A stretch of 64,000 bases of DNA from Achromobacter sp. RTa (lineage in GTDB: Bacteria; Pseudomonadota; Gammaproteobacteria; Burkholderiales; Burkholderiaceae_B), in NCBI RefSeq assembly GCF_000757485.1, contig NZ_JPYO01000022.1, forward strand, positions 122,893-186,892, read 5' to 3'. A program made the position numbers and the translations under genes. Positions 1 through 10,415 of this stretch are shown here, one piece after another; the stretch's first letter is position 1; each line of letters starts with the position of its first letter. The notes beneath the pieces were generated by a model, which was not told the DNA's origin, searched no databases, and was given only the letters and a program-made list of their open reading frames with translations.

Positions 1-266
1 GGAAACAGCTTGCTGTGCACGGTGGAGCTGGCTGCATAGTCTTCCAGGAACTGCAGGCGGGTGGGCTCGTAGTCGGGATCGCCGGGGGCCAGGCCCAGCG
101 CCACGCGCAGGAGGCCGCGGGCGCCCTGGGAGGCGACTGGGCGCAGGGCCTCGTACGCCATCGGTTCCAGGCCCTTGCGGGTGCGTTGGCGGTTGGCTGC
201 GGCGGCCAGGTCGGGGGCCGTATCGGCCAGCGTGCCGTCGAAGTCGAACAGGATCAGGGCGCTCAT
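1..266 (-). CDS. gph: Phosphoglycolate phosphatase, N-terminal part (cut by window edge)
   Basis: HAD-superfamily phosphatase that removes 2-phosphoglycolate formed during DNA repair or oxygenase side reactions. Only the first 88 residues are inside the window. They open with [20 protein letters not shown], which holds the HAD nucleophile motif DxDGTL with Asp at residues 8 and 10. The ATG overlaps the ubiG stop codon in an ATGA arrangement, so the two genes are translationally coupled. The family is usually about 220-230 residues, so roughly 60 percent is missing beyond the left edge. HAD substrate choice cannot be read from this fragment; the gph call rests on the ubiG-gph pairing typical of Betaproteobacteria. 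Confidence 0.85.
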   Translation of the reverse strand, partial: MSALILFDFDGTLADTAPDLAAAANRQRTRKGLEPMAYEALRPVASQGARGLLRVALGLAPGDPDYEPTRLQFLEDYAASSTVHSKLF

Positions 267-991
267 TTGCGTGTAGCCATCAGGTAGTTGACCGAAGTGT
301 CGGACGACAGGGTGTAGATCTGGGTGATGGGGTTGTATTCCATGCCGCGCATGCTGACCGGTTCCAGGCCGGCGCCGCGGGCCGCGGCGGACAGTTCGCT
401 GGGCTTGATGAACTGTTCGTAACTGTGGGTGCCGCGGGGCAGCAGGCGCAGGACGTATTCCGCGCCCACGATGGCGAACAGGAAGGACTTGGCGTTGCGG
501 TTCAGGGTGGAAAAGAACACCCAGCCGCCCGGCTTGGCCAGGGCGGAGCAGGCGCGCACGATGGAGGCGGGATCCGGCACGTGTTCCAGCATCTCCATGC
601 AGGTCACCACGTCGTAGTGGCCGGGCCGTTCCGCCGCCAGCTCCTCGACGGGAACCTTGCGGTAGTCCACCTTGACGCCCGATTCCAGCCCATGCAGGCG
701 GGCCACCTTCAGGGATTTGTCGGCCAGGTCGATGCCGGTCACTTCGGCGCCGCTCTTCGCCATGGCCTCGGACAGGATGCCGCCGCCGCAGCCCACGTCC
801 AGCACGGTCTTGCCCGCCAGGCTGCCGGCGCACTCCTGGATCCATTCCAGGCGCAGCGGGTTGATGGCGTGCAGGGGCTTGAACTCGCTTTCGGGATCCC
901 ACCAGCGGCTGGCCAGGGCGCCGAACTTGTCCAGTTCGGCCTGGTCGGCATTGACGGCGGGGCGGGCGGTGTCGTGAGTTTGCGTGGTCAT
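263..991 (-). CDS. ubiG: Ubiquinone biosynthesis O-methyltransferase UbiG
   Basis: SAM-dependent methyltransferase carrying out both O-methylation steps of ubiquinone synthesis (demethylubiquinone and polyprenyl-dihydroxybenzoate). The 242 residues match the family length. The SAM-binding motif VLDVGCGGG lies at about residues 63-71, followed by the acidic strand VTGIDLAD and the conserved EMLEHVPDP segment. The family-typical N-terminal [19 protein letters not shown] is intact. No clear Shine-Dalgarno precedes the ATG. The gene is in an operon with gph downstream (4-base overlap) and lies downstream of ompA on the same strand, separated from it by the ompA terminator. Confidence 0.95.
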   Translation of the reverse strand: MTTQTHDTARPAVNADQAELDKFGALASRWWDPESEFKPLHAINPLRLEWIQECAGSLAGKTVLDVGCGGGILSEAMAKSGAEVTGIDLADKSLKVARLHGLESGVKVDYRKVPVEELAAERPGHYDVVTCMEMLEHVPDPASIVRACSALAKPGGWVFFSTLNRNAKSFLFAIVGAEYVLRLLPRGTHSYEQFIKPSELSAAARGAGLEPVSMRGMEYNPITQIYTLSSDTSVNYLMATRK

Positions 992-1010
992 GGGCGGGTC
1001 CAGCGAAAAG

Positions 1011-1030
1011 CGACTCTATATATAGAGGGG
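1011..1030 (-). promoter_or_regulatory. TATA-rich palindrome, possible ubiG promoter
   Basis: A perfect 14-base palindrome, CTCTATATATAGAG, at 1014-1027 lies about 20 bases upstream of the ubiG ATG. It holds a TATATA that could serve as a -10 element on the minus strand. No good -35 is visible. It could instead be a protein-binding site. Confidence 0.3.
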
Positions 1031-1089
1031 TCCGTCGCGCTAGGCGAGGAGGGCGCGCGCCGTTGCACCAAATGGGTGCGCCGGCGGCG

Positions 1090-1120
1090 AAAAAAAGGCC
1101 TCGCTATGCGAGGCCCTTTT
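1090..1120 (-). terminator. Intrinsic terminator of ompA
   Basis: Perfect 8-bp stem GGCCTCGC/GCGAGGCC (1097-1104 with 1108-1115, 3-base loop) followed on the minus strand by seven T residues. It lies 20 bases beyond the ompA stop codon and separates ompA from ubiG. Confidence 0.88.
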
Positions 1121-1139
1121 ATTGTAGCTAGTCCGGCAA

Positions 1140-1733
1140 TTACTTGCGGCTACCCACGATTTCGATCTCAACGCGACGGTTCTGGGCGCGGCCTTCCTTC
1201 GTCTTGTTGGAAGCGATCGGGTTCAGCTCGCCCTTGCCTTCCGTATAGATACGGTTGGGGTCGATACCCTTGCTGACCAGGTAGCTCTTGACCGAAGCGG
1301 CACGGCGCTCGGACAGCTTCTGGTTGTAGGCTTCAGTGCCGATCGAGTCGGTGTGGCCAACAGCAATGATGGTTTCGAGGTCGATGCCACGGGCTTGCTG
1401 GGCGACTTGGTCCAGCAGTTGGCGGCCTTCGGGCTTCAGGGTCGACTTGTCGAAGTCGAAGAACGTGTCAGCGTTGAACACGACCTTTGCCGCCATCGGG
1501 GCCGGCTTCGCCTTCTGCTGTGCAACCGGAACACCGTCGCAACCGGGGATGCCGGTGGCCGGGGTCCAGAACGCATCGCGCCAGCACAATTCGTTCGTGC
1601 CGTTCTTCCAAACGTCACCGAACGGATTGCGCCAGTTGTCCACCGTCTCGGGATAGGACTGGGCCGAGGCTACACCCGAGGCCGTGACGGCGGCGAAGGC
1701 GAGCGCCAGAGCGAATTTGGAGGGTTTGTTCAT
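1140..1733 (-). CDS. ompA: OmpA-family outer-membrane protein
   Basis: Outer-membrane or periplasmic protein that tethers the envelope to peptidoglycan. Residues 1-24 form a signal peptide ending GVASA before QSYPE. Residues from about 85 to the end form an OmpA/MotB-like peptidoglycan-binding domain, with FFDFDKSTLKPEG, GHTDSIGTEAYNQKLSERRA and a final NRRVEIEI. At 197 residues it lacks the eight-stranded barrel of enterobacterial OmpA and matches the short Bordetella-type OmpA. Two Cys in the linker (NELCWRD and PGCDG) could form a disulfide. The start has a strong GAGGAG Shine-Dalgarno. A good sigma-70 promoter upstream and a terminator downstream suggest a highly expressed single-gene unit. 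Confidence 0.92.
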   Translation of the reverse strand: MNKPSKFALALAFAAVTASGVASAQSYPETVDNWRNPFGDVWKNGTNELCWRDAFWTPATGIPGCDGVPVAQQKAKPAPMAAKVVFNADTFFDFDKSTLKPEGRQLLDQVAQQARGIDLETIIAVGHTDSIGTEAYNQKLSERRAASVKSYLVSKGIDPNRIYTEGKGELNPIASNKTKEGRAQNRRVEIEIVGSRK

Positions 1734-1808
1734 GTTTCTCCTCGTTGAGCTTGAAGCTGGATAAGTGACTCGCAGCGAACCCCCGCCGCATATCAGGAAA
1801 ACGGGGCC

Positions 1809-1836
1809 AGTATAGCAACGCCAAGAGCTGGTTCAA
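1809..1836 (-). promoter_or_regulatory. Sigma-70 promoter of ompA
   Basis: On the minus strand TTGAAC (1831-1836) and TATACT (1809-1814) are separated by 16 bases, close to the -35/-10 consensus. The predicted start near 1802 gives a leader of about 70 bases. The rest of the 1734-2147 gap holds only the gyrA upstream region; I see no gene in it. Confidence 0.75.
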
Positions 1837-2064
1837 AGGAATAGCTACTGGGTTTCCTGCGTGCTGGAAACAATCTTAAGGCATTTGGGGGGCTTTGGCT
1901 TCCCTGGACAGGCGCATTAACGCTGGATATGACGTTTTCGGCACTCCATCCGTTTTCCATGTTGGTTTTTGACAACAGGCCCGCAGGGCGCGGGCGGACG
2001 AGCCAACGGATGTGTCCGGATCTTGTCCGGCCTGGCTTGCCGGGGCGGCTCTTCGTGCGGCCCT

Positions 2065-2095
2065 TCTGACCGCACCGTGAATCGAATGATAGAAT
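2065..2095 (+). promoter_or_regulatory. Possible gyrA promoter
   Basis: TAGAAT at 2090-2095 resembles a -10 box. The upstream CTGACC at 2066-2071 is a poor -35 with 18-base spacing. The gyrA ATG at 2148 has no obvious Shine-Dalgarno; it sits in a TA-rich stretch. Confidence 0.4.
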
Positions 2096-2147
2096 TTCCT
2101 GTTTACCCGGCCCGGGTTCCTCCTTACACGATTCTGTCGTTATATAT

Positions 2148-4817
2148 ATGGATTCCTTTGCCAAGGAGACGCTTCCGGTATCGCTGGAAGAAGAGATGCG
2201 CCGCAGTTACCTCGATTACGCGATGAGCGTGATCGTCGGTCGGGCGCTACCGGATGTGCGGGACGGCCTCAAGCCCGTCCACCGGCGCGTGCTCTACGCG
2301 ATGCACGAACTGAACAACGACTGGAACCGCGCTTACAAGAAGTCGGCGCGTATCGTCGGGGACGTCATCGGTAAGTACCACCCCCACGGCGACCAGTCCG
2401 TCTACGACACCATCGTCCGCATGGCGCAGGATTTCTCCATGCGCTACATGCTGGTCGACGGCCAGGGCAACTTCGGCTCCATCGACGGCGACAACGCCGC
2501 GGCGATGCGTTACACCGAAATCCGCCTGGCCAAGATCGCCCACGAACTGCTGGCGGACATCGACCAGGAAACGGTGGATTTCGGCCCCAACTACGACGGC
2601 AGCGAACAAGAGCCGCTGCTGTTGCCGTCGCGCCTGCCCAACCTGCTGGTCAACGGCAGCTCGGGCATCGCGGTGGGCATGGCCACCAATATTCCGCCGC
2701 ACAACCTCCAGGAAGTGGTCGACGGCTGCCTTTACTGCCTGCGCAATCCGGCGTGCTCGGTCGATGAGCTCATGGAGCTCATCCCGGCGCCTGATTTCCC
2801 CACCGGCGGCGTCATCTACGGCATGTCCGGCGTGCGCGAAGGCTATCGCACGGGCCGCGGCCGCGTCATCATGCGCGCCAAGACCCACTTCGAAGACATG
2901 GAGAAGGGCAATCGCCAGGCCATCGTGGTCGACGCGATTCCCTACCAGGTCAACAAGAAGACGCTGCAGGAGCGCATCGCCGAGCTCGTCAACGACAAGA
3001 AGATCGAAGGCATCTCGGATATCCGCGATGAGTCCGACAAGGACGGCATGCGCCTGGTGATCGAGCTCAAGCGCGGCGAGGTGCCCGAGGTCGTCCTCAA
3101 TAATCTGTACAAGAACACGCAGCTCCAGGACACCTTCGGGATGAACCTGGTGGCGCTGGTCGACGGCCAGCCGCGCCTGCTGAATCTGAAGCAGATGATC
3201 GACTACTTCCTGCAGCATCGCCGGGAAGTGGTCACGCGCCGCACCGTGTTCCAGCTGCGCAAGGCCCGCGAACGCGGCCACGTGCTGGAAGGCCTGGCCG
3301 TGGCGTTGGCCAACATCGATGATTTCATCGCCATCATCAAGGCGGCGCCGACCCCTCCGGTCGCCCGCCAGGAACTGATGGCGAAGTCGTGGGATTCGTC
3401 CCTGGTGCGCGAGATGCTGTCGCGCGCCGACGGCGATACGCCGGGAGGCCGCGCTGCCTTCCGGCCGGACGACCTGGGCGCCGAGTTCGGCCTCCAGGGC
3501 GACGGCCTGTACCGCCTGAGCGACACGCAGGCCCAGGAAATCCTGAACATGCGCCTGCAACGCCTGACCGGGCTGGAGCAGGACAAGATCGTCGGCGAAT
3601 ACAAGGACATCATGTCCACCATCGCCGACCTGCTCGACATCCTGGCCCGCCCCGAGCGCATCACCACGATCATCGGCGAAGAGCTGCAGGCCATCAAGGC
3701 GGAATTCTCCACCGGCGCCAAGGATACGCGCCGTTCGGAGATCGAACTCAACGCCACCGAGCTCGACACCGAAGACCTGATCACGCCGACCGACATGGTC
3801 GTGACCCTGTCGCACGGCGGCTACATTAAGAGTCAGCCGCTGTCCGAATACCGCTCGCAAAAGCGCGGCGGACGCGGCAAGCAGGCCACGGCGATGAAGG
3901 AAAACGACTGGATCGACCAGCTGTTCATCGCCAATACGCACGACTTCCTGCTGTGCTTCTCCAACCGCGGCCGCGTGTACTGGCTGAAGGTCTGGGAAGT
4001 GCCGCAAGGCACGCGCAACTCCCGCGGCAAGCCCATCGTGAACATGTTCCCGCTGGCTGAAGGCGAGAAGATCACCGTGGTGCTGCCGGTCAAGGAATTC
4101 AGCGAAGACCACTACGTGTTCATGGCGACCTCGCGCGGCACGGTCAAGAAGACCCCGCTGTCCGACTTCTCCAACCCGCGCAAGGCCGGCATCATCGCCG
4201 TGGACCTCGACGACGGCGACTACCTGATCGGCGCCGACCTCACCGACGGCAAGCACGACGTCATGCTGTTCTCCGACGCCGGCAAGGCCGTGCGCTTCGA
4301 CGAGAACGACGTGCGCCCGATGGGCCGCAACGCCCGGGGCGTGCGCGGCATGATGCTGGAAGACACCCAGACCGTGATCGCGCTGCTGGTTGCAGGCGAC
4401 GAAACTCAAAGCGTGCTGACCGCCACCGAGAACGGCTATGGCAAGCGCACGCCGATCACCGAGTACACGCGCCACGGCCGTGGCACCAAGGGCATGATCG
4501 CCATCCAGACGAGCTCGCGCAACGGCAAGGTGGTCGGCGCCGTGCTGGTCATGCCTTCCGACGAGATCATGCTGATCACGACGGGCGGCGTCCTGGTGCG
4601 CACCCGCGTCTCGGAAATCCGTGAAATGGGTCGCGCCACGCAAGGCGTCACGCTCATCAACGTCGACGACGGCAGCTCGCTGTCGGGCGTGCGCCGGGTC
4701 GTGGAAAGCGACGCGGACGATGACGGCGACCTGGACGCGGACGACCAGGACACGGACGGCGACGACGGCAACGGCGCGGCGGACACGACGGATTCGACGG
4801 AACCTACGGAGCAATAA
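2148..4817 (+). CDS. gyrA: DNA gyrase subunit A
   Basis: Breakage-reunion subunit of DNA gyrase, which introduces negative supercoils. 889 residues: N-terminal catalytic domain, then a C-terminal DNA-wrapping beta-pinwheel from about residue 540 with the GyrA box QKRGGRGK, then a very acidic Asp/Glu tail. The catalytic tyrosine is Tyr122 in AAMRYTEIR, the same number as in E. coli. The quinolone-determining region reads [11 protein letters not shown], with Gln at 83, Ser at 84 and Asp at 87, where E. coli has Ser83. The TAA stop shares one base with the serC ATG, so gyrA leads directly into the serC-ihfB run. Confidence 0.98.
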   Translation: MDSFAKETLPVSLEEEMRRSYLDYAMSVIVGRALPDVRDGLKPVHRRVLYAMHELNNDWNRAYKKSARIVGDVIGKYHPHGDQSVYDTIVRMAQDFSMRYMLVDGQGNFGSIDGDNAAAMRYTEIRLAKIAHELLADIDQETVDFGPNYDGSEQEPLLLPSRLPNLLVNGSSGIAVGMATNIPPHNLQEVVDGCLYCLRNPACSVDELMELIPAPDFPTGGVIYGMSGVREGYRTGRGRVIMRAKTHFEDMEKGNRQAIVVDAIPYQVNKKTLQERIAELVNDKKIEGISDIRDESDKDGMRLVIELKRGEVPEVVLNNLYKNTQLQDTFGMNLVALVDGQPRLLNLKQMIDYFLQHRREVVTRRTVFQLRKARERGHVLEGLAVALANIDDFIAIIKAAPTPPVARQELMAKSWDSSLVREMLSRADGDTPGGRAAFRPDDLGAEFGLQGDGLYRLSDTQAQEILNMRLQRLTGLEQDKIVGEYKDIMSTIADLLDILARPERITTIIGEELQAIKAEFSTGAKDTRRSEIELNATELDTEDLITPTDMVVTLSHGGYIKSQPLSEYRSQKRGGRGKQATAMKENDWIDQLFIANTHDFLLCFSNRGRVYWLKVWEVPQGTRNSRGKPIVNMFPLAEGEKITVVLPVKEFSEDHYVFMATSRGTVKKTPLSDFSNPRKAGIIAVDLDDGDYLIGADLTDGKHDVMLFSDAGKAVRFDENDVRPMGRNARGVRGMMLEDTQTVIALLVAGDETQSVLTATENGYGKRTPITEYTRHGRGTKGMIAIQTSSRNGKVVGAVLVMPSDEIMLITTGGVLVRTRVSEIREMGRATQGVTLINVDDGSSLSGVRRVVESDADDDGDLDADDQDTDGDDGNGAADTTDSTEPTEQ

Positions 4818-5947
4818 TGGCCCGCCCCTGGAACTTCTCGGCAGGCCCCTCGGCCTTGCCCGAGGTGGTGCTGCAGCAAGCCGCTGCGGAAATGCTGGAC
4901 TGGCACGGCAGCGGCATGTCCGTGATGGAAATGAGCCATCGCGGCAAGCACTTCGTGCAAATCTGCGACGAAGCCGAATCGGACTTGCGCGAACTGCTCG
5001 GGCTGTCGGCGGACTACGCCGTCATGTTCATGCAGGGCGGCGGTTCCGGGGAAAACGCCATCGTTCCCATGAACCTCATGGGGCGCCGCGGCACGCCGGC
5101 CGCCGATTTCGTCGTGACGGGCCACTGGTCCAAGCGTTCATACAAGGAAGCCGGGCGTTACGGCAGCACCCACCTGGCGGCAAGCAGCGAGCAGGCCATT
5201 GAGCTGGACGGCCGCGAGCAGGCGCCGCTGACCTGGGTGCCGCCGGTGGACACCTGGCAGGTGCGCAAGGATTCGGCCTACCTGCACCTGTGCAGCAACG
5301 AAACCATCGGCGGCGTCGAGTTCATGGATTGGCCCGACACCGCCGAGCTCGGCGCGCCCGACGTGCCGCTGGTCGTCGACGCTTCCTCGCATTTCCTGTC
5401 GCGGCCCATGGACGTGACGCGCTGCGGCCTGCTGTATGCGGGCGCGCAGAAGAACGCCGGCCCGGCGGGGGTGACGGTCGTCATCGCGCGCCGCGACCTG
5501 ATCGGCAATGCCCTGCCGATCTGCCCATCCGCGTTCGATTACGCCAACGTGGCCGCCGAGCACTCGCGCTACAACACGCCGCCCACCTTCGCGATCTACG
5601 TCGCCGGCCTGGTGTTCAAGTGGGTCAAGGCCAACGGCGGCGTGGCGGGTATGGAAGCCGCCAACAAAGCCAAGGCAGACCTGCTGTACGGCTACCTGGA
5701 CGGCACCTCGTTCTACCGGAATCCCATTCATGCCCCCGTGCGCTCGCGCATGAACGTGCCGTTCGTGCTGCGCGACGAATCGCTCAACGACGCCTTCCTG
5801 CAAGGCGCGGACGCGGCCGGTTTGACGCAGTTGAAGGGCCACAAGAGCGTGGGCGGCATGCGCGCCTCCATCTACAACGCCGTGCCCCTGGAAGGGGTGA
5901 CGGCGCTGGTCGAGTACCTGAAGGAATTCGAGCGTCGCTATGGATGA
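4817..5947 (+). CDS. serC: Phosphoserine aminotransferase
   Basis: PLP enzyme that converts 3-phosphohydroxypyruvate and glutamate to phosphoserine (serine pathway); it also acts in pyridoxal 5'-phosphate synthesis. 376 residues. The N-terminus [17 protein letters not shown] is family-typical and the PLP lysine is in [16 protein letters not shown]. The ATG overlaps the gyrA stop by one base, and the 3' end overlaps pheA by eight bases, indicating coupled translation. Confidence 0.97.
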   Translation: MARPWNFSAGPSALPEVVLQQAAAEMLDWHGSGMSVMEMSHRGKHFVQICDEAESDLRELLGLSADYAVMFMQGGGSGENAIVPMNLMGRRGTPAADFVVTGHWSKRSYKEAGRYGSTHLAASSEQAIELDGREQAPLTWVPPVDTWQVRKDSAYLHLCSNETIGGVEFMDWPDTAELGAPDVPLVVDASSHFLSRPMDVTRCGLLYAGAQKNAGPAGVTVVIARRDLIGNALPICPSAFDYANVAAEHSRYNTPPTFAIYVAGLVFKWVKANGGVAGMEAANKAKADLLYGYLDGTSFYRNPIHAPVRSRMNVPFVLRDESLNDAFLQGADAAGLTQLKGHKSVGGMRASIYNAVPLEGVTALVEYLKEFERRYG

Positions 5948-7025
5948 TGACCTGCAGCGCAAGCTGCTCCCCCTGCGTCAGCGCATCGACGCGCTGGACG
6001 CCCAGATCCTCGATCTTCTGACGCAGCGCGCGAGCGCCGCGCTGGAGGTGGGCGAGGCCAAGCACGCCGCGAATGCCGATGGTCCCGTGCTGCGCCCCGA
6101 GCGCGAAGCCGAGGTCATCCGCCGCCTGCAGCAGACCAATCCCGGTCCGTTCCCGAACGCGGGCGTGGCGGCGGTCTGGACCGAGATCATCTCGGCCTGC
6201 CGCGGCCTGGAGCGCGGCATGACTGTCGCCTTCCTGGGGCCGCAAGGCTCGTTCTCCGAACAGGCGGCCATGGAGCATTTCGGCCATGCCGTGCAGAAGC
6301 TGCCGTGCGCGTCCTTCGACGAGGTCTTCCGCGCCGTCGAGGCGGGCCAGGCCGACGTGGGCATGGTGCCGGTGGAGAACTCCACCGAAGGCGCCGTCAA
6401 CCGCAGCCTGGACCTGCTGCTGAACACGCCGCTCAAGATACTGGGCGAACGCTCGCTCGTGATCCGCCACTGCCTGATGTCGCAGTCCGGCAGCATGGAC
6501 GGCATCAAGACCATTTCCGCGCATCCGCAGGCGCTGGCCCAGTGCCAGGGCTGGCTGACGCGCAACTATCCCGACGTGGCCCGCGTGGCCGCCTCCAGCA
6601 ACTCCGAAGCCGCGCGCGCGGCCGCGTCCGACCCCAGCATCGCGGCCATCGCGGGCGAGGTGGCCGCGCCCGCCTGGAACCTGCTGGTCGTTGCCGCGGG
6701 CATCCAGGACGATCCCCACAATCGCACCCGCTTCCTGGCCATCGGCAGCATCGAGCCGCTGGTCAGCGGGCAGGACAAGACGAGCCTGATCCTGGCCGTG
6801 CCGAACCGCGCGGGCGCGGTCTACGAAATGCTGGCTCCGCTGGCGGCCAATGGCGTATCGATGACGCGCTTCGAGTCCCGGCCCGCCCGTACCGGCCAGT
6901 GGGAATACTATTTTTATGTCGACGTGCTGGGCCATCGCAGTGATCCCAACGTCGAGCGCGCGCTTGCTGCCTTGCAGGCGCAGGTCGCTTACCTGAAAGT
7001 GCTGGGTTCCTACCCGGCATCGTGA
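5940..7025 (+). CDS. pheA: Bifunctional chorismate mutase / prephenate dehydratase (P-protein)
   Basis: Two successive steps from chorismate to phenylpyruvate for phenylalanine. 361 residues in three domains: an AroQ-type chorismate mutase helical domain (about 5-90), a prephenate dehydratase domain (about 95-275, opening [20 protein letters not shown], with the [11 protein letters not shown] motif) and a C-terminal ACT regulatory domain (about 280-355) carrying the ESRP motif for phenylalanine feedback. It overlaps serC by 8 bases and hisC by 4 bases. Confidence 0.97.
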   Translation: MDDDLQRKLLPLRQRIDALDAQILDLLTQRASAALEVGEAKHAANADGPVLRPEREAEVIRRLQQTNPGPFPNAGVAAVWTEIISACRGLERGMTVAFLGPQGSFSEQAAMEHFGHAVQKLPCASFDEVFRAVEAGQADVGMVPVENSTEGAVNRSLDLLLNTPLKILGERSLVIRHCLMSQSGSMDGIKTISAHPQALAQCQGWLTRNYPDVARVAASSNSEAARAAASDPSIAAIAGEVAAPAWNLLVVAAGIQDDPHNRTRFLAIGSIEPLVSGQDKTSLILAVPNRAGAVYEMLAPLAANGVSMTRFESRPARTGQWEYYFYVDVLGHRSDPNVERALAALQAQVAYLKVLGSYPAS

Positions 7026-8158
7026 GTCTCCACAACATGACCACCGCATCCAAGCCCCTCGCCGCCCCGGCGCACGTCAGCGCCATCGCCCCTTACCAGG
7101 CGGGCAAGCCCATCGAAGAACTGGCCCGCGAGTTCGGGCTGGATCCGGCCGGCATCGTCAAGCTGGCGTCCAATGAAAACCCGCTCGGCATGCCCAAGTC
7201 GGCGCGCGCGGCCATGCTGGCCGCCGCCGAGTCGCTGGCGCGCTACCCTGACCCCAACGGTTTCGACCTGAAGGCGGCCTTGGCCGAGCGCTACGGCGTG
7301 CCCATGAACTGGATCACGCTGGGCAACGGCTCGAACGACATCCTGGAAATCGCGGCGCTGGCGCTGCTGGAGCCCGGCGTGTCCGCCGTGTACGCGCAAC
7401 ACTCGTTCGCCGTCTACCGCCTTGCCACCCAGGCTCGCGGCGCGCGCCACATCGTGGTGCCCGCCAAGGAATACGGACACGACCTGGACGCGATGTTCGA
7501 CGCCATCGCGGAAGACACGCGCCTGCTGTTCATCGCCAACCCGAACAACCCGACCGGCACCTTCGTGCCGGGCGACGCGATCGCGGCATTCCTGGAGCGC
7601 GTGCACGCCGCTCATGGCGACCGTGTCACGGTGGTGCTGGACGAGGCCTACAACGAATACCTCGATCCCGAATTCCGCTTCGACAGCACGGAGCTGGTGC
7701 GCCGCTACCCGAACCTGATCGTGTCGCGCACCTTCTCCAAGGCCTACGGCCTGGCCGGCCTGCGCGTGGGCTTTTCGGTCGCGCAGCCGGCCCTGACCGA
7801 CCTGCTGAACCGCGTGCGCCAGCCGTTCAACGTCAACACGCTGGCGCAGGCCGCCGCCGTGGCCGCGCTGGCCGACGCCGCCTACCTCGAAGAGGCCTAT
7901 GCCTCGAACAAATCGGGCAAGGCGCAGTTGTGCGCCGCGTTCGATCGCCTGAAGCTGCGCTACGTGCCCAGCTACGGCAACTTCGTGCTGGTCCATGTCG
8001 GCGACGCGCCGCGCATCAACCTCGAACTGCTCAAGCGCGGCGTGATCGTGCGTCCGGTGGCGGGCGACGGCCTGCCTGAGTGGCTGCGCGTGTCCATCGG
8101 GCTGCCGGAAGAGAATCAGCGCTTCATCGACGCCCTGACCGCCATCCTGTCCGAATGA
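7022..8158 (+). CDS. hisC: Histidinol-phosphate / aromatic aminotransferase (HisC family)
   Basis: Fold-type I PLP aminotransferase of the HisC family. 378 residues with VKLASNENPLGMPKSA, the NPNNPTGTF loop and the PLP lysine in SRTFSKAYGLAGLRVG. The start is a GTG at 7022 that overlaps the pheA stop; an ATG at 7037 is the alternative. It sits between pheA and tyrA, and HisC-family enzymes in this supraoperon position are known to accept aromatic keto acids. I therefore infer a role in phenylalanine/tyrosine transamination as well as, or instead of, histidine synthesis. A second hisC in the histidine operon would support this. Confidence 0.9.
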   Translation: MSLHNMTTASKPLAAPAHVSAIAPYQAGKPIEELAREFGLDPAGIVKLASNENPLGMPKSARAAMLAAAESLARYPDPNGFDLKAALAERYGVPMNWITLGNGSNDILEIAALALLEPGVSAVYAQHSFAVYRLATQARGARHIVVPAKEYGHDLDAMFDAIAEDTRLLFIANPNNPTGTFVPGDAIAAFLERVHAAHGDRVTVVLDEAYNEYLDPEFRFDSTELVRRYPNLIVSRTFSKAYGLAGLRVGFSVAQPALTDLLNRVRQPFNVNTLAQAAAVAALADAAYLEEAYASNKSGKAQLCAAFDRLKLRYVPSYGNFVLVHVGDAPRINLELLKRGVIVRPVAGDGLPEWLRVSIGLPEENQRFIDALTAILSE

Positions 8159-9057
8159 ACGGCGCTTCACTGTCTTCCGATCAGGGGGCCGCTGGCCCCC
8201 TGATTCCTGTATTGGCCATCGTTGGCGTGGGCCTGATCGGCGGATCGTTCGCCGCCGCGCTGCGCAAGGCCGGGCAGGCGGGCAGGGTGCTGGGCGCGGG
8301 CCGCAATCCGCAGTCCCTGGCGCGCGCGCTCGAATTGGGCCTGATCGACGAGGCCGTGCCGCTGGAAGAAGCGGCCGCCCGCGCGGACCTGATCCTGCTG
8401 GCTACGCCCGTGGGCGGGCTGGCGGACGCCTTGTCGCGCATGCTCCCGCATCTGCGCACCGGCGCCGTGCTCACGGACGCCGGCAGCACCAAGGCCGAAG
8501 TGGTCGAGGCGGCACGCGCCGCCCTGGGCGAACGGATCGGCCAGTTCGTGCCGGGCCACCCCATCGCGGGCGCCGAGCGCACGGGGCCGGAGGCGGCGGA
8601 CGCCGATCTCTACCGCAAGCGCACCGTCATCCTCACGCCCTTGCCTGAAAACGGCTCGGCGGCGCTGGACACGGCGCGCCGGGCATGGCTGGCATGCGGG
8701 GCCGAGGTGATCGACATGGACGCCGACGTCCACGACCGGGTGCTGGCCTCCGTCAGCCATTTGCCGCATCTGCTGGCGGCGGTCTACATGGAGCAGGTGG
8801 CCTCGGCCGCCGACTCCGGGACCCGCCTGGACCTGGCGGGCAGCGGTTTCCGCGACTTCACGCGCATCGCGGCGGGTTCGCCGGAGATGTGGCGCGATAT
8901 CTTCCTGTCCAACCGCGATGCGATGCTGGCCGAACTCGCCGACGTCCGCGCCGTGCTGGACCGTGCCGAACGCGCCATCGCCGACGGCGACGGCGCGGCT
9001 TTGTTGACGCTGCTGGACACGGCGGCCCGCGCGCGCCGCAACTGGCGCAAGGAGTAG
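8155..9057 (+). CDS. tyrA: Prephenate dehydrogenase
   Basis: NAD(P)-dependent oxidative decarboxylation of prephenate (or arogenate) for tyrosine. 300 residues. A Rossmann nucleotide motif [15 protein letters not shown] starts near residue 23, the DAGSTK segment and the prephenate-binding GHPIAGAE follow, and a helical dimerisation domain contains SHLPHLLA. The ATG at 8155 overlaps the hisC stop as ATGA, which decides the start over longer upstream options. There is no chorismate mutase or ACT domain. aroA follows after only five bases. Confidence 0.95.
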   Translation: MNGASLSSDQGAAGPLIPVLAIVGVGLIGGSFAAALRKAGQAGRVLGAGRNPQSLARALELGLIDEAVPLEEAAARADLILLATPVGGLADALSRMLPHLRTGAVLTDAGSTKAEVVEAARAALGERIGQFVPGHPIAGAERTGPEAADADLYRKRTVILTPLPENGSAALDTARRAWLACGAEVIDMDADVHDRVLASVSHLPHLLAAVYMEQVASAADSGTRLDLAGSGFRDFTRIAAGSPEMWRDIFLSNRDAMLAELADVRAVLDRAERAIADGDGAALLTLLDTAARARRNWRKE

Positions 9058-9062
9058 CTGAC

Positions 9063-10385
9063 ATGGGCGCTTTGCCTTATCTCGATCTGCCGCGCGTGCG
9101 GCACGCGCGGGGCGTGATGGCCCTGCCGGGCTCCAAGAGCATTTCCAACCGCGTGTTGCTGCTGGCTGCGATCGCCGAAGGCAGCACGGCCATTACCGGG
9201 CTGCTGGATTCGGACGATACGCGTGTGATGCTGGCTGCCTTGCGCCAGCTGGGCGTGCAGGTGTCCGAACTGGATGCGGGCCGCGTCACCGTGCAGGGCG
9301 TGCCGCGCTTCCCCGTGGAAAGCGCGGACCTGTTCATGGGCAATGCCGGCACCGCCATCCGCCCGCTCACCGCGGCCCTGGCGCTGATGGGCGGCGAATA
9401 CCGCCTGTCGGGCGTACCGCGCATGCACGAACGCCCCATCGGCGACCTGGTCGAGGCGCTGAGGGCGCTGGGCGCGCGCATCGATTACCTGGGCCAGCCG
9501 GGCTATCCGCCACTGCATATCGGCCGCGGCGACATCGCCGAGAATGCGGTGACGCGAGTGCAGGGATCGGTGTCCAGCCAGTTCCTGACGGCCTTGCTGC
9601 TGGCCGCGCCGCTGCAGGCGCGCGGCAGCGGCAAGCCGGTCACGATCGAGGTCGTGGGCGAACTCATTTCCAAGCCGTACATCGAGATCACGCTGAACCT
9701 GATGGCGCGCTTCGGCGTGCAGGTGCGGCGCGATGGCTGGAGCCGCTTCGTCATCGACGGGGGGGCGTCCTACCGCAGCCCGGGGCAGATCGCCGTCGAG
9801 GGCGACGCGTCAACCGCGTCCTACTTCCTCGCGCTGGGCGCGATCGGAGGCGGTCCGCTGCGGGTGACGGGCGTGGGCGCGGACAGCATCCAGGGCGACG
9901 TCGCCTTTGCCGGCACGCTGGCCGAGATGGGCGCCAGCGTGACTTACGGCCCCGATTGGATCGAGGTGTCGGGCGCGCGCGTGGCCCAGGGCGAGCGCCT
10001 GAAGGCTTTCGACACCGATTTCAACCTGATTCCCGATGCCGCCATGACCGCGGCCGCGCTGGCGTTGTACGCCGACGGCCCGTGCCGCCTGCGCAACATC
10101 GGCAGCTGGCGCGTCAAGGAAACCGACCGCATCCATGCCATGCAGACCGAGCTGGCGAAGCTGGGCGCCCAGGTGGAATCGGGGCCGGATTGGCTGCGCG
10201 TGACGCCGCCCGCCCGGGACGGCTGGCGCGACGCGCACATCGGCACCTGGGACGACCACCGCATGGCGATGTGCTTCTCGCTGGCGGCTTTCGGCCCGTC
10301 GGCTGTTCGTATTCTCGATCCGGGTTGCGTCAGCAAGACGTTCCCGGGTTATTTTGATGTTTACGCGGGACTGGTCCAGGCCTAG
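9063..10385 (+). CDS. aroA: 3-phosphoshikimate 1-carboxyvinyltransferase (EPSP synthase)
   Basis: Joins shikimate 3-phosphate and phosphoenolpyruvate, the sixth shikimate step and the target of glyphosate. 440 residues. The PEP/phosphate motif [16 protein letters not shown] is at about 20-35, [14 protein letters not shown] follows, and the C-terminal half has [13 protein letters not shown] and the [12 protein letters not shown] segment. GNAGTAIRP with Ala in the middle is the usual glyphosate-sensitive class I arrangement. The ATG lies five bases after the tyrA stop; a longer reading from further upstream would overlay tyrA and is not needed. Confidence 0.97.
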   Translation: MGALPYLDLPRVRHARGVMALPGSKSISNRVLLLAAIAEGSTAITGLLDSDDTRVMLAALRQLGVQVSELDAGRVTVQGVPRFPVESADLFMGNAGTAIRPLTAALALMGGEYRLSGVPRMHERPIGDLVEALRALGARIDYLGQPGYPPLHIGRGDIAENAVTRVQGSVSSQFLTALLLAAPLQARGSGKPVTIEVVGELISKPYIEITLNLMARFGVQVRRDGWSRFVIDGGASYRSPGQIAVEGDASTASYFLALGAIGGGPLRVTGVGADSIQGDVAFAGTLAEMGASVTYGPDWIEVSGARVAQGERLKAFDTDFNLIPDAAMTAAALALYADGPCRLRNIGSWRVKETDRIHAMQTELAKLGAQVESGPDWLRVTPPARDGWRDAHIGTWDDHRMAMCFSLAAFGPSAVRILDPGCVSKTFPGYFDVYAGLVQA

Positions 10386-10415
10386 GGCCGGGTCCACTCC
10401 CTCGCGGATGTGCCC

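Noticed and set aside
1793..2164. 123-codon open frame in the ompA-gyrA gap (minus strand)
   Set aside because: It covers the ompA and gyrA promoters and has no ribosome site or motif; I treat the region as regulatory.
2247..4814. Long open reading frame (855 codons) antisense to gyrA
   Set aside because: It mirrors a perfectly conserved gyrA, has His/Val/Ala/Arg-biased composition typical of the reverse of GC-rich codons, and shows no family motif.
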